The translations under genes and the position numbers were made by a program. From assembly GCA_021851875.1 (NCBI GenBank), contig JAJZQI010000001.1, positions 188,419 to 252,418 of the forward strand: 64,000 nt of DNA, read 5' to 3'. Below are positions 1 through 10,319 of the stretch, one piece after another (position 1 is the first letter of the stretch; each line of letters starts with the position of its first letter). This DNA is from Pseudomonadota bacterium (GTDB lineage: Bacteria > Pseudomonadota > Gammaproteobacteria > Burkholderiales > JAJZQI01). The notes below the pieces were generated by a model, which saw only the letters and a program-made list of their open reading frames with translations, had not been told where the DNA came from and did no database searches.

Positions 1-331
1 CATCCAGCGCGCCGGAAATGATGATGACCGGGATGTCGGGGCGGATGGTATGGGCCAGACGCAAGGCGGACAAGCCGTCAAAGCCGGGCAGATTGTAATC
101 GCACAGGATCAGATCGAAGGCCCTTTGCTGCAGTATTTGCTGGAACGCGTCATGATTGGGAGCAACGGTGATTTCGCACGACACCCCGCTGCTGTGCAGT
201 TTTTTGCCAATCAGCTCGGCGTCCAGCGGGTCATCCTCCAGGTGCAAAATTTGAATGCACTTTGCCGGCGCTTCTGCCGCTGCCGAAAGCGGGGGGGATT
301 CAGTTATGTGCTGTGCCAGGCGGTGGTTCAT
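1..331 (-). CDS. Response regulator receiver-domain protein (partial, runs off window start)
   Basis: Minus-strand translation MNHRLAQHITESPPLSAAAEAPAKCIQILHLEDDPLDAELIGKKLHSSGVSCEITVAPNHDAFQQILQQRAFDLILCDYNLPGFDGLSALRLAHTIRPDIPVIIISGALD has receiver acidic residues (EDD), phospho-Asp (CDYNLPGFDG) and a PVIIISG beta4-type motif. Confidence 0.85.
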   Translation of the reverse strand, partial: MNHRLAQHITESPPLSAAAEAPAKCIQILHLEDDPLDAELIGKKLHSSGVSCEITVAPNHDAFQQILQQRAFDLILCDYNLPGFDGLSALRLAHTIRPDIPVIIISGALD

Positions 332-749
332 TGATGACTCCCCAGAAAGCCCCGATTTGCTTGATGGCCTCGAGAAATTCGGAAAAACTCAATGGTTTGA
401 CTACATAGGCATTGACGCCGAGTTCATAGCTGCGGATCAGATCCTGTTCCTCGCGTGAGGAGGTCATCACGACCACGGGGATGGAGCGCAATTGCGGGTC
501 TGATTTGACCTGGCGCAGGACCTCCAGCCCATCGACGCGCGGCATCTTCAGATCCAGCAGCATGACGGCGGGGTTGCCCGGCGCGCGGTTGGCGTATTTG
601 CCGCGCAGATACAGGTAATCCAGCGCATCTTCGCCGTCTTCCGCCGTTACCACATCATTGGCCAGATTGTTTTTTTTCAAGGCGGTGAGCGCCAGTTCGG
701 TGTCACGCGGGTTGTCGTCCACATAAAAAATCCGGCGCAGTTCAATCAT
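300..749 (-). CDS. Rcp1/CheY-type single-domain response regulator
   Basis: MIELRRIFYVDDNPRDTELALTALKKNNLANDVVTAEDGEDALDYLYLRG...VMLLDLKMPRVDGLEVLRQVKSDPQLRSIPVVVMTSS; ATG overlaps the kinase stop (ATGA). Confidence 0.9.
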   Translation of the reverse strand: MIELRRIFYVDDNPRDTELALTALKKNNLANDVVTAEDGEDALDYLYLRGKYANRAPGNPAVMLLDLKMPRVDGLEVLRQVKSDPQLRSIPVVVMTSSREEQDLIRSYELGVNAYVVKPLSFSEFLEAIKQIGAFWGVINEPPPGTAHN

Positions 750-2878
750 TTTTTCTTCTCGGGTAAGCAAGGGCTGTCCTCCTGTTGCAAGGGCAAGGTG
801 AAGTAGAAGCTGGCGCCCTGGTCAACCAAACCTTCGGCCCAGACTTTTCCTCCGTGTTTGCCGATGATACGTTTGACATTGGCAAGGCCAATGCCGGTTC
901 CATCGAATTCGCTTTGCCGGTGCAGGCGCTGGAATACGCCGAATAGCTTGTCGATGTACTTCATGTCGAAACCGGCGCCGTTGTCCTTGATGAAATAAGC
1001 TGCGTCTCCCTCATCGGCCGGCTGAAAGCCGATTTCGATGCGGGCCTGCTCTCGTTGCCGGGTATATTTGATGGCGTTGCCGATGAGATTGAGCAAGGCC
1101 AGCTTGATCAGCGCAGGGTCGCCGCAAACGGGCGGCAGATGACCGATGTGCCAGTCGATGGCGCGATTTTTGATGTCCTGGCGCAGGCTGTCGATCGTGC
1201 TGTGCACCAGGGTGCTCATGTCGATTTCCTGCAGTTGTATGTCGGCGCGGCTGATACGGGAAAATGCCAGCAGATCGTCGATCAATGTGTTCATTTCGCG
1301 ACTGGAGGTGGAGACGATTTCGAGATACCGCCGGCCTTCGTCCGAAAGCTGATTCGATGCGTCCTCCGCCAGCAGTTCGAGGTAGCCCTGAATGTGTCTG
1401 AGCGGGGCGCGCAGGTCGTGCGACACAGAGTAGGTGAATGCTTCGAGTTCCTTGTTGGTTTCGTGCAATTCGTTTGTGCGGATCAGCACTTTCTGTTCAA
1501 GTTCGGTATTGAGCTGGAGAATTTCGTTTTCACTTCGTTTGCGCAGGGTGATGTCTATGACTGTGGCCACCACCTGGTCTGCCTCGCCTTCACTCATCGG
1601 GGCCAGCGCAATTTCAACGGGAAAGCGTGTACCGTCCTTGCGCACCGCTTCCAGATCGCGGTTTGCTCCCATGCGCCGGTAGGACGGGCGAAGGATGAAC
1701 TGATGCCTGTATGCGACGTGCTGCTGCTGTAATTCGGCGGGCAACAGAACTTCAATCGCCTGGCCGATCAGTTCGTCGCGGTCATACCCGAACTGCTTGT
1801 CGGCCTGGGGATTGGTGAGGGTGATAATGCCGTCGCTATTCGTCACGACGATGCCGTAGGGAGCCACCTCGATCAGGTTGCGAAAACGGGACTCGCTTTC
1901 GCGCAGTTCCGCTGTGCGGTGCAGAATGCGCTGTTCCAGCTCATCGTTTAGCGTTCGAATCGCATTTTCGGCCTTGCGCCGATTGAGATCCAGGGTGTGG
2001 CCGGCTTTGGCCGTGATCAGTGCCGCCAGTACGAACAGCAGCGAGATGGCGAGCACGTGGGAAAAAATCCCCGTTTGTCGTTCAACGATACCATGTGAAC
2101 GCAGCCACAGCTCGATAAAGCCGAGCATGAACGGCACGGTGATGCCGATAGGCAGCATCCATTTAAGCACAACGGAGGCGAAACCGGGTTCGCCCAGAAT
2201 GCGCATCAGTCCGTAATCGGGTTTGCGGCAAAAGAGTGCGAGGCCCAGCAGGCAGGCCAGCGTGGAGGTATAAATCGAGGTAAAGACGCTGAACAGTGCA
2301 GTAACGTCAAATGCATGCCCGGCCAGGGAAACAAGGCCAATGCCGGTTGGGAAGAATGCCAGCCACTGGCCGGTTTCGACAAGCTGCCGCCGCTTGTCGA
2401 ACAGAAGCAGCAATGCTGCCGAGGCGCTGGCGATGATGAGGGATGTCGGCAGCGACATGCGCGACGGTTTTGCCAGATTGCTGGAGGAAAGCGCGGGGAA
2501 CAGTATCTGATCCAGCTGAATCTCGGTGTTCAGCAGATACATCAGGAACTGGACGGAGCCGGCAGTTAAGGCCAGCCAGACAAAGATTCGCTGGAAGAGG
2601 AATAGCTCGTTTGACGGGCTGGGCCGCATCGCCGAGGCGAGCAGCAGCAAACAGATGGCTGTGAGCGGATGCGTGGCAGGCCAGCTGGGCAGCCCGCGCG
2701 TGAGCAAATCGATATTGGCCAGCCAGCCAAGCAGGATCAGGAGCGATCCGGCAAGCACCAGCAGTGCGGCCGTTTGGCCCAGTTTGCGGCACAGCGCCGC
2801 CCAGCGGTTGAGTGTAAACTCCCCCGTGACCTGGGGCACAAATTGCCCGCTTGCGTCAGTCATGGTTTGTGCGTTCAT
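746..2878 (-). CDS. Membrane-bound PAS sensor histidine kinase (phytochrome-like HisKA/HATPase)
   Basis: Multi-TM N-terminus; PAS (SRFRNLIEVAPYGIVVTNSDGIITLTNPQADKQFGY), H-box (FTYSVSHDLRAPLRHIQGY), N/G boxes (LLNLIGNAIKYT, DNGAGFDMKY, GTGIGLANVKRII). Confidence 0.92.
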   Translation of the reverse strand: MNAQTMTDASGQFVPQVTGEFTLNRWAALCRKLGQTAALLVLAGSLLILLGWLANIDLLTRGLPSWPATHPLTAICLLLLASAMRPSPSNELFLFQRIFVWLALTAGSVQFLMYLLNTEIQLDQILFPALSSSNLAKPSRMSLPTSLIIASASAALLLLFDKRRQLVETGQWLAFFPTGIGLVSLAGHAFDVTALFSVFTSIYTSTLACLLGLALFCRKPDYGLMRILGEPGFASVVLKWMLPIGITVPFMLGFIELWLRSHGIVERQTGIFSHVLAISLLFVLAALITAKAGHTLDLNRRKAENAIRTLNDELEQRILHRTAELRESESRFRNLIEVAPYGIVVTNSDGIITLTNPQADKQFGYDRDELIGQAIEVLLPAELQQQHVAYRHQFILRPSYRRMGANRDLEAVRKDGTRFPVEIALAPMSEGEADQVVATVIDITLRKRSENEILQLNTELEQKVLIRTNELHETNKELEAFTYSVSHDLRAPLRHIQGYLELLAEDASNQLSDEGRRYLEIVSTSSREMNTLIDDLLAFSRISRADIQLQEIDMSTLVHSTIDSLRQDIKNRAIDWHIGHLPPVCGDPALIKLALLNLIGNAIKYTRQREQARIEIGFQPADEGDAAYFIKDNGAGFDMKYIDKLFGVFQRLHRQSEFDGTGIGLANVKRIIGKHGGKVWAEGLVDQGASFYFTLPLQQEDSPCLPEKKK

Positions 2879-3142
2879 GCCACCTGCTTCCGCCTCGTAT
2901 CGCTTATTTCCATCCAGGAATTATGATTTTTTGGTTTGCCTGAACTGAAAGTAAAAAGCGAATCTGAATATTATGAATTCAACTATAGAACATTAGCCAG
3001 GTTTTTTTATCTATTTGTTTGCAATGGGCTGATTGGCTGGTTAATTATTTGGTGATTTACCGGGATTGATTGTTGCGAGCGAGGCCACTGGGCAATTCGG
3101 TTACAATAGTGGCTCGTGTAGAAGATTCGGGATAAATGAGTC

Positions 3143-3562
3143 ATGCGGCAGATGCACAAGGAATTACTGATCGAAACGCGCGGAAAAGGCTTGTATGCCT
3201 TGACCGGCTATCTGCACGAATGGCTGCGTACCAGCGGTATGCGCGAAGGACTGCTGACCCTGTTTGTTCGCCATACGTCCGCCAGTCTGCTGATTCAGGA
3301 AAATGCCGACACCGATGTGCAGGTCGATTTGGAAAATTTTCTTTCCCGTCTGGTGCCCGAAGGAGACCCTTTGTATCAGCATGTGCAGGAAGGGCCTGAC
3401 GACATGCCGGCGCATGTGCGCGCGGCGCTCACGCAAACCAGCCTGTCGATACCGCTGGTCGCCGGCGGTTTGGCATTGGGGATCTGGCAGGGTATTTATT
3501 TGTGGGAGCACCGCAAGGCGCCGCAACGCCGGCGTGTGGTGGCCCATTTGCTGGGTGAGTGA
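3143..3562 (+). CDS. YjbQ family protein (UPF0047, secondary thiamine-phosphate synthase-like)
   Basis: LLTLFVRHTSASLLIQENADTDVQVDLENFLSRLVPEG...HVRAALTQTSLSIPLVAGGLALGIWQGIYLWEHR matches the family signature. Confidence 0.9.
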   Translation: MRQMHKELLIETRGKGLYALTGYLHEWLRTSGMREGLLTLFVRHTSASLLIQENADTDVQVDLENFLSRLVPEGDPLYQHVQEGPDDMPAHVRAALTQTSLSIPLVAGGLALGIWQGIYLWEHRKAPQRRRVVAHLLGE

Positions 3563-3673
3563 GAATAGCGATGAGCTGTAACTTGACAGCGTTATAATAG
3601 CCAACGTGTATGGAACGGAATGGCTGTTTGCCGGTCTTTCCTCCTTCTGCCCATCCTGACTGAAGCCCAAAGC

Positions 3674-4918
3674 GTGCGCCCATTTGAACTCTTTATCGGA
3701 CTGCGTTATACCCGTGCCAAGCGGCGTAACCACTTCATCTCGTTTATCTCGTTAATCTCCATGCTGGGTGTGATGCTCGGCGTGATGGCGCTTATCGTCG
3801 TCCTGTCGGTCATGAACGGCTTTCAGGACGAGCTGCGCAACCGTATTTTGGCGGTCGCCTCGCATGCCACCATCAGCGGGCCGGACAATTTGCTGTACGA
3901 CTGGGAGAGCCTTGATAGAAAGGTGTTGCGCCATCCCGATGTGACCGGGGCGGCGCCCTATGTGATGCAACAGGGCATGCTGTCCTACGGCCAGACGGTG
4001 CAGGGCGCCTTGATTCGCGGGGTGGACCCGCGGCTGGAAAATCAGGTGGCGGATTTCGCTGCGAAAATGAAGGTGGGCAGTTTCGACAGCTTGCAACCGG
4101 GCCGTTTCGGCATCGTGCTGGGAATCGAGCTGGCGCGCAACCTGGGCGTCGGGGTAGGCGACAAGCTGGTGCTGATTGCGCCGCAAGGGCAGGTGACCGT
4201 GGCAGGTGTGGTGCCGCGGCTGAAAACCTTTACTGTCACCGGGGTGTTCGAGGCCGGCATGTATGAGTTCGACAGCGGCCTGGCGCTGATCAATCTGCGC
4301 GACGCGCAGGTGCTTTATCGCATGGGCGGCGCCGTTTCCGGGCTGCGGCTGAAAGTGCGCGACCTGTTCGATGCGCCGCGCGTGGTGCAACAGCTGGCGG
4401 TGGGGCTGCCGGCCGACATGTATTTCTCCGACTGGACGAAGGAGCATGCCAATTTCTTCCGTGCCGTGCAGATTGAAAAACGCATGATGTTCATTATCCT
4501 GCTGCTGATTGTGGCCGTCGCTTCGTTCAACATCGTTTCCACCCTGGTGATGGCGGTGACCGACAAGGAAGCCGATATTGCGATCCTGCGCACGCTGGGG
4601 GCGGCGCCGCGCAGCATCATGGCGATTTTCATGATTCAGGGGGCGGTGATCGGGGTGATCGGGACGCTGCTCGGACTGATTTCCGGCGTGCTGATCGCAG
4701 TGAATATCGAAACCATCGTGCCGGCCATCGAACGGCTGTTCCACACCCAGTTTTTGGCCAAGGACGTGTATTACATCAGCGAGCTGCCGTCCAAGCTGGC
4801 ATGGAGCGATGTGGGGGTGATCGGTAGCGTGTCGCTGCTGTTGTCGTTGCTGGCGACGCTCTACCCGAGTTGGCGCGCGTCGCGTACTCAACCGGCGGAG
4901 GCTTTGCGCTATGAATGA
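3674..4918 (+). CDS. lolC: Lipoprotein-releasing ABC transporter permease LolC/LolE
   Basis: [58 protein letters not shown] is LolC/E-like; GTG start at 3674 preferred over ATG 3620; followed by lolD. Confidence 0.88.
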   Translation: MRPFELFIGLRYTRAKRRNHFISFISLISMLGVMLGVMALIVVLSVMNGFQDELRNRILAVASHATISGPDNLLYDWESLDRKVLRHPDVTGAAPYVMQQGMLSYGQTVQGALIRGVDPRLENQVADFAAKMKVGSFDSLQPGRFGIVLGIELARNLGVGVGDKLVLIAPQGQVTVAGVVPRLKTFTVTGVFEAGMYEFDSGLALINLRDAQVLYRMGGAVSGLRLKVRDLFDAPRVVQQLAVGLPADMYFSDWTKEHANFFRAVQIEKRMMFIILLLIVAVASFNIVSTLVMAVTDKEADIAILRTLGAAPRSIMAIFMIQGAVIGVIGTLLGLISGVLIAVNIETIVPAIERLFHTQFLAKDVYYISELPSKLAWSDVGVIGSVSLLLSLLATLYPSWRASRTQPAEALRYE

Positions 4919-5594
4919 TGCGGTGCTCGTCTGCGACAATCTGAGCAAGACCTACGGGCGCGGGGAGCACGCCGTGGCGGTTTTGCAGGGCATCGACTTT
5001 AGCCTGCAGCCGGGCGAGCGGGTGGCCATCGTGGGCAGCTCCGGTTCCGGCAAGAGCACGCTGCTGCATTTGCTGGGCGGCTTGGATATGCCGACTGCCG
5101 GTAATGTGCTGGTCAAGGGGCAGGACTGGACCAGACTCGATGAAGCCGCGCAAGGCCAGTTGCGTAACCGTACCCTGGGCTTCGTCTACCAGTTTCACCA
5201 TCTGCTGCCGGAATTCTCCGCGCTGGAAAACGTCGCCATGCCGCTGCTGATTCGCCGTGAAGAGCGCAAGGCGGCATACCGGCAAGCCACTGAAGCGCTG
5301 CAGGCTGTCGGCCTGGGACATCGCCTGACGCACAAGCCGGGCGAGTTGTCGGGCGGGGAGCGTCAGCGCACGGCCATCGCGCGGGCATTGGTGACCCAGC
5401 CGTCGGCTGTGCTGATGGACGAACCGACCGGCAACCTTGATGAACATACGGCGGCGGCGATTCAGGAGTTGTTGCTGCGGTTGAATGAGCAAAGCGGCGT
5501 GAGTTTCCTGATCGTGACGCACGACACGCGTTTCGCGGCCAGGATGCAGCGTGTCCTGACATTGCACGAAGGCCGGCTGACGCAAGGCGGTTAA
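4911..5594 (+). CDS. lolD: Lipoprotein-releasing ABC transporter ATP-binding protein LolD
   Basis: Walker [10 protein letters not shown], signature LSGGERQR, Walker [13 protein letters not shown]; overlaps lolC. Confidence 0.93.
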   Translation: MNDAVLVCDNLSKTYGRGEHAVAVLQGIDFSLQPGERVAIVGSSGSGKSTLLHLLGGLDMPTAGNVLVKGQDWTRLDEAAQGQLRNRTLGFVYQFHHLLPEFSALENVAMPLLIRREERKAAYRQATEALQAVGLGHRLTHKPGELSGGERQRTAIARALVTQPSAVLMDEPTGNLDEHTAAAIQELLLRLNEQSGVSFLIVTHDTRFAARMQRVLTLHEGRLTQGG

Positions 5595-6787
5595 TCGAGC
5601 AGCGCCTGCCAGGCAGCCGCACCTTGCAAATACCTCGCTTCCCATTCGCGGGCGGCGGTTCGCAAACGTGGACTGTCTTTTAGCGCCAGCGCCTGCCTCA
5701 GCGAATCGGCCAATTCCGGTATGGCCACGCAACCCGGCATGCCCGTGGTTTCCCACGTTTCGGCATAAGCCGCCTGTTTGCTGATATTCCCCTGCTGTAA
5801 CGGGTGGCGCAGATTGATGCGCGGCAGACCATAGGCCATGGCGACAATGCGGCCATGCAGGCTGCTGCCGCAATAGAGCGCGCTGCCCGCCAGCAGGGCA
5901 CAAATGCGCCAGATGTCGAGGTCTTCGAATAGCTGCACGCGATCTGGCGGCAAGCGCGTCTTCAGGCGTCGGTAGGGCTCCAGCGCGTCATGCCAGGGGG
6001 CAGCGCCGGCACGAAACAGGACGATTCCCAAGCGGTTTGTGGTCATGAAGGGAAGCAGCTGCCGGGCCAACTGGTCGAGCGTCACATCGTCGCCAAAGTC
6101 GGCGCTGAATTGCAGCGCGAGGTAGCCATTCGGCATGGCTTCGCGCAGGGCAGCCAATGCGCCGTCGTGCGAGGCTGCCGTAACACGCGGATGAAACAGG
6201 CGGCGCACCAGCACGGCGGGGTCGGGCAGCAAGTGCGGTGCGAGTCCGGCTGCTTGCAGGACGCCGTGAGTGACGTGATCGCGCACACCGATAAAGTCGG
6301 CTTCACGCAGTGCCTCATATACTTGTACGGGTTTTTTCAGTGCAAGATCGACGCCGCCCACAGCGTTGAATATCCACCGACCGGCTGAGTGAAAACGGCT
6401 GCGCGGTACCACGTAAGGGGCAATGCGGTCGCTGCCCGTCTGCGTCTGGGCCCATTGATCGCGTATTGACGGCGTTGCGGCGTCGTAAAGCGCAATGGCC
6501 TGCATCGCCTCGGCTTGGGTTTGCAGCATGACGGCCGCTTCCCAGTTGCTGCATGTGAGCAATTCGCCGCCGGCATGGACCAGGTGGACGCGTTTGCCTG
6601 CCGTGTGTTGCACGGCGTCAGCAAGAGAGACGACCCGCAGACCGCCCCAGCGGGTGAGGTCGCGCCGGGCCAGTCCTGTCATGATGCATGGGCGGTCTTG
6701 CAGCAAGGATTGGGTGATGTGGGCAAACAGCAGGTCGCCCAGATTATGCCGGTCGAAGGCTCCGAAAATGATTACGGGAGCTGGCAT
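5591..6787 (-). CDS. Polysaccharide pyruvyl transferase family protein
   Basis: [25 protein letters not shown]...NAVGGVDL...[14 protein letters not shown]...[23 protein letters not shown] (GSSLHG motif) as in the PS_pyruv_trans family. Confidence 0.8.
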   Translation of the reverse strand: MPAPVIIFGAFDRHNLGDLLFAHITQSLLQDRPCIMTGLARRDLTRWGGLRVVSLADAVQHTAGKRVHLVHAGGELLTCSNWEAAVMLQTQAEAMQAIALYDAATPSIRDQWAQTQTGSDRIAPYVVPRSRFHSAGRWIFNAVGGVDLALKKPVQVYEALREADFIGVRDHVTHGVLQAAGLAPHLLPDPAVLVRRLFHPRVTAASHDGALAALREAMPNGYLALQFSADFGDDVTLDQLARQLLPFMTTNRLGIVLFRAGAAPWHDALEPYRRLKTRLPPDRVQLFEDLDIWRICALLAGSALYCGSSLHGRIVAMAYGLPRINLRHPLQQGNISKQAAYAETWETTGMPGCVAIPELADSLRQALALKDSPRLRTAAREWEARYLQGAAAWQALLD

Positions 6788-6793
6788 GGCGTA

Positions 6794-7339
6794 TCAGTAG
6801 GTGCGGTCCTGCCGTCTGCGCCAATACCACAGGATATAAAGGCGCCAGCCGAGGCGTGAAAGCAGATAGCCGAGCAGGGATGTCAGGCTGGCGAGCAGCA
6901 ACAGTCCCAGCAGGAATGTCGGGCCGAGCGAAACGACCCAGCTGAACAGAGCCGGCAGAAGTTTCGACCAGTCCGTGTCGTGCCAGTCAAAATCGAGCGG
7001 CGGCAAGGCGCCGACGCTCTGGCCGGTGAGCAGGCTGCCCAGCCAGTAAGCCAGGGCAAAAAGAAACGGTGTCGTGAGCGGATTGGTGATCCAGGTGGCG
7101 GCGACAGCAACCGGCAGATTGACGCGGAAAACGATGGCCAGTACGGCGGCGGTCAGCATTTGCAGCGGCAAGGGATTGTAGGCGGCAAACAGACCGAGCG
7201 CGAGGCCGCTGGAAACGGACTTGCGGTTCAAGTGCCACAGATTGGGGTGATGCAGGAAGCGGCCGAAACGTGCCAGATGTGGATGATTCCTGACTGAATC
7301 GTGGCTGGGCAGAAATTTTCGCAACAGTTTGCGCGGCAT
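6794..7339 (-). CDS. DUF2062 domain-containing membrane protein
   Basis: MPRKLLRKFLPSHDSVRNHPHLARFGRFLHHPNLWHLNRKSVSSGLALGLFAAYNPLPLQMLTAAVLAIVFRVNLPVAVAATWITNPLT; typical DUF2062. Confidence 0.85.
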   Translation of the reverse strand: MPRKLLRKFLPSHDSVRNHPHLARFGRFLHHPNLWHLNRKSVSSGLALGLFAAYNPLPLQMLTAAVLAIVFRVNLPVAVAATWITNPLTTPFLFALAYWLGSLLTGQSVGALPPLDFDWHDTDWSKLLPALFSWVVSLGPTFLLGLLLLASLTSLLGYLLSRLGWRLYILWYWRRRQDRTY

Positions 7340-7629
7340 GGTGCTCCTCTGATTGGTTTTGTTTTCTTCAGCCCAGTCGGGCTGCCAGGAAAATGGTAAA
7401 GACTTTTTACCCGGCTTGACTCGACCTGGCTGCAAATTTGGTCAATTATTTACAGCAAGCCGGCTGACCGCGCAATAGCAATAACAACAGCCCACCGTAC
7501 TGTAACGCTGACTTGAGGGCGAGTTGAGGCGGTTCAAACAAAGCCATGCAGGCATTCTACGATAGAGTCAAAGACCATGATAGCGGCTTTGCCATGACGG
7601 TTTCAGTGGATCTATTGTTTCAGGTCAAG

Positions 7630-7974
7630 ATTCCGGCCTGGCTGCCGATAGTTTTTTGTATATTTGTCCGCGGAGCCTGTGCAAGTTTCATCCGGACTTT
7701 GATGCGTTGCTGCTGCAAATAGTGCGGCAAGACGACGCTGGATGCATTGTCTGCGGGGGCTGCGGGTTTGCCGGTGGTGACTTTGGCGGGCAGTTTCAGG
7801 CGCAGCCGGGGAACGCTGGCGTGTTACGGGCAGATCGGCTGGCTCGATGCTGTGGTACATTCGCCTGAAGCGTGCGTTAAGCGTGCGCTCGCGTTGGCGC
7901 ATCAGTTCACAGCAGCGGACAGGCAGGTGCTGGCGGGGTTGGCACGCGGCTTGCAACGGCTTGCAAAAAGATAA
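7630..7974 (+). pseudogene. Remnant of an OGT/SPINDLY-type TPR glycosyltransferase C-terminus with internal deletion and frame change
   Basis: Frame A: LAADSFLYICPRSLCKFHPDFDALLLQIVRQDD; frame B from about 7738: TLDALSAGAAGLPVVTLAGSFRRSRGTLACYGQIGWLDAVVHSPEACVKRALALAHQF. Both are OGT C-terminal motifs but the region normally between them is missing. Confidence 0.7.
7939..7955 (+). promoter_or_regulatory. Candidate sigma-54 (-24/-12) promoter
   Basis: tTGGCACgcggcTTGCA fits YTGGCACGRNNNTTGCW except one position; GG-N10-GC spacing exact; about 137 bp upstream of the 8092 start. Confidence 0.5.
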
Positions 7975-8091
7975 ATTGGCTATAGCCGCGTTTCCGACTG
8001 GTTGAATGCGGTGACTGCGCACTAGTGTATTCGCGGTGTACGCGGTGGTGGCGTAACCGGATGATTGTAAATATTAATTATAAGGACGGGG

Positions 8092-9546
8092 ATGCAAGAC
8101 GGAATGACTGTCGGCAACTGGCTTGAACAGGCCATTACTGCCCATGACGCGGGAGATTTTGCCGGTGCGGTTGCCGCCTACCGGCAATTTTTGTCACTCA
8201 CCCCGGGAAACATTGATGTGATGACCTTGCTTGGCGATGCTCTGCAACAGTCGGGGGACTACCCCGGCGCCATTGCGGTGTATGCCGATGCATTGGCATT
8301 GCAGCCGGAAAATGCCGTGCTGCAGAACAATACCGGCGTCGCCTTGAGGCACCAGGGGTATCTGGCGGATGCGCTGGATTGTTTCCTCAATGCCATCAAT
8401 CTTGCGCCCGGCTACGTCGATGCCTGGCTGAATATCGGTTCGGTGCTGAATATGCAGGGACGGCTTGAGCATGCCGCAACCGCATTCAATCGCGTGCTCG
8501 ATCTGGAACCGCAAAATCCCAAGGTCCATGTCGGATTGGGCAACACCTTGTCCCGTGCAGGGCTGTTCGACGCTGCCCTGACATCCTACGAGACCGCTTT
8601 ATTGCTCGAGCCGGGCAACAACGACGCCCGCTGGGGACGTGGCCTGGTCAATTTGAGCCTGGGGCAATGGGATACTGCCTGGCAGGATTACGAGCTGCGC
8701 TTTCGCATGCAGGCAGCCTATCCCTTCGCCTATTCCAGACCGCACTGGCGGGGCGAGGGATTTGCCGACAAGACCCTGCTGATCCATGACGAAATCGGTT
8801 ATGGCGACGTGTTCCAGTTTTCGCGTTATTTCCCGCGCGTGAAGCAGCGCGGCGGGCGTGTGCTGCTGGAAGTGAAGCCGGGCCTTAAGCGCCTGTTTGA
8901 AGGATTCCCGGGCGTTGACGAGGTGCGCGAGCGGGGCAGCCAGCCGCAGCCGGAAAGCGATTTCGATCTGCTGGTGCCGCTGGAGAGCCTGCCCGCTGTT
9001 TTCGCTACGCGCACCGATTCCATCCCCCCGCTTGTGGCGCCGACCTTGCCGGACGAATTGCTGGCGGCTTGGCAAGAGCGCCTGAGCTCGCTGCCTGGCC
9101 GCAAAGTCGGCATCGTCTGGGCGGGAAATCCGAACAGCGCCTATGACGTGCAGCGTTCCATGCAGTTGAGCGAACTGCTGCCGCTGCTGCGTGCGGCCGG
9201 CGATTGCAGCTTTGTCAGCCTGCAGGTGGGGACAGCCGCAGAGCAGATGCAGCAGTCTGATGTGGCCATTTTCGATGCATCGCCCTGGCTGACCGATTTT
9301 GCCGAAACAGCCGCGGCCATCAGGTCGCTGGATCGGGTGATTACCGTGGAAACGTCGGTGGCTCACCTGGCGGGCATGCTGGGGACGCCGGTTTGGGTGA
9401 TGCTGACGAAGGTGCCGGCATGGCGCTGGGGTGTCGAAGGCGACAATACGCCCTGGTATCCGGCCATGCGTCTTTACCGCCAGAGCGAGACGGGCGACTG
9501 GAGCAACGTTCTGGATGCTGTGGCAAAAGATCTCGGGGCTATCTGA
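8092..9546 (+). CDS. TPR-repeat protein with C-terminal GT9/heptosyltransferase-like domain (FlmG-like architecture)
   Basis: Tandem TPRs ([57 protein letters not shown]), then [18 protein letters not shown]...[10 protein letters not shown]...[23 protein letters not shown]. Confidence 0.85.
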   Translation: MQDGMTVGNWLEQAITAHDAGDFAGAVAAYRQFLSLTPGNIDVMTLLGDALQQSGDYPGAIAVYADALALQPENAVLQNNTGVALRHQGYLADALDCFLNAINLAPGYVDAWLNIGSVLNMQGRLEHAATAFNRVLDLEPQNPKVHVGLGNTLSRAGLFDAALTSYETALLLEPGNNDARWGRGLVNLSLGQWDTAWQDYELRFRMQAAYPFAYSRPHWRGEGFADKTLLIHDEIGYGDVFQFSRYFPRVKQRGGRVLLEVKPGLKRLFEGFPGVDEVRERGSQPQPESDFDLLVPLESLPAVFATRTDSIPPLVAPTLPDELLAAWQERLSSLPGRKVGIVWAGNPNSAYDVQRSMQLSELLPLLRAAGDCSFVSLQVGTAAEQMQQSDVAIFDASPWLTDFAETAAAIRSLDRVITVETSVAHLAGMLGTPVWVMLTKVPAWRWGVEGDNTPWYPAMRLYRQSETGDWSNVLDAVAKDLGAI

Positions 9547-10316
9547 TGAAAGCTGTGATTCTGGCGGGCGGCCTGGGTACGCGGATCAGCGAAGAATCCC
9601 ACCTGCGGCCGAAACCGATGATCGAGATCGGCGGCAAGCCCATTCTCTGGCATATCATGAAGTGCTACTCGCACCACGGCATCAATGATTTCATCATTTG
9701 CCTGGGCTACAAGGGCTATGTCATCAAGGAATATTTCGCCAATTACTTTCTGCACATGTCCAACGTGACGTTCGATATGGCGAACAACAAGATGGAAATT
9801 CACCAGAACTACGCCGAGCCCTGGCGCGTTACGCTGGTCGACACCGGCGCCGAGACCATGACCGGCGGACGGCTCAAGCGGGTGAGAGATTACCTGGGCG
9901 ACGAAACGTTCTGCTTCACCTATGGCGACGGCGTGTCGGACGTGAATATTTCCGACCTGGTCCGGTTCCATGCGGCGCATGGCAGGAAGGCGACCGTTAC
10001 GGCCATCCAGCCGCCGGGCCGCTACGGTGCGCTGAAGCTGGATGAGTCCGCGGCAGTCATGCATTTCCAGGAAAAGCCGGTAGGCGACGGGGCGTGGATC
10101 AACGGCGGTTTTTTTGTGCTGCATCCGTCCGTTATCGATTACATTGCCGGCGACCATTCCATGTGGGAAGGCGAGGCGCTTGAGCGCATCGCCGCCGAGG
10201 GCGAGCTGAAAGCCTATCAGCACCGGGGTTTCTGGCAGGCGATGGATACGTTGCGCGATAAAACCCAACTGGAAGAGCTCTGGGCCAGGCCAAACCCTCC
10301 TTGGAAAGTCTGGTAA
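9546..10316 (+). CDS. rfbF: Glucose-1-phosphate cytidylyltransferase
   Basis: [78 protein letters not shown] is characteristic; start overlaps the previous stop (TGATG). Confidence 0.95.
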   Translation: MKAVILAGGLGTRISEESHLRPKPMIEIGGKPILWHIMKCYSHHGINDFIICLGYKGYVIKEYFANYFLHMSNVTFDMANNKMEIHQNYAEPWRVTLVDTGAETMTGGRLKRVRDYLGDETFCFTYGDGVSDVNISDLVRFHAAHGRKATVTAIQPPGRYGALKLDESAAVMHFQEKPVGDGAWINGGFFVLHPSVIDYIAGDHSMWEGEALERIAAEGELKAYQHRGFWQAMDTLRDKTQLEELWARPNPPWKVW

Positions 10317-10319
10317 GGC

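Noticed and set aside
3573-3600. Possible promoter TTGACA...TATAAT upstream of lolC
   Set aside because: TTGACA and TATAAT are only about 4 nt apart (ttgacagcgttataat), so they cannot form one sigma-70 promoter.
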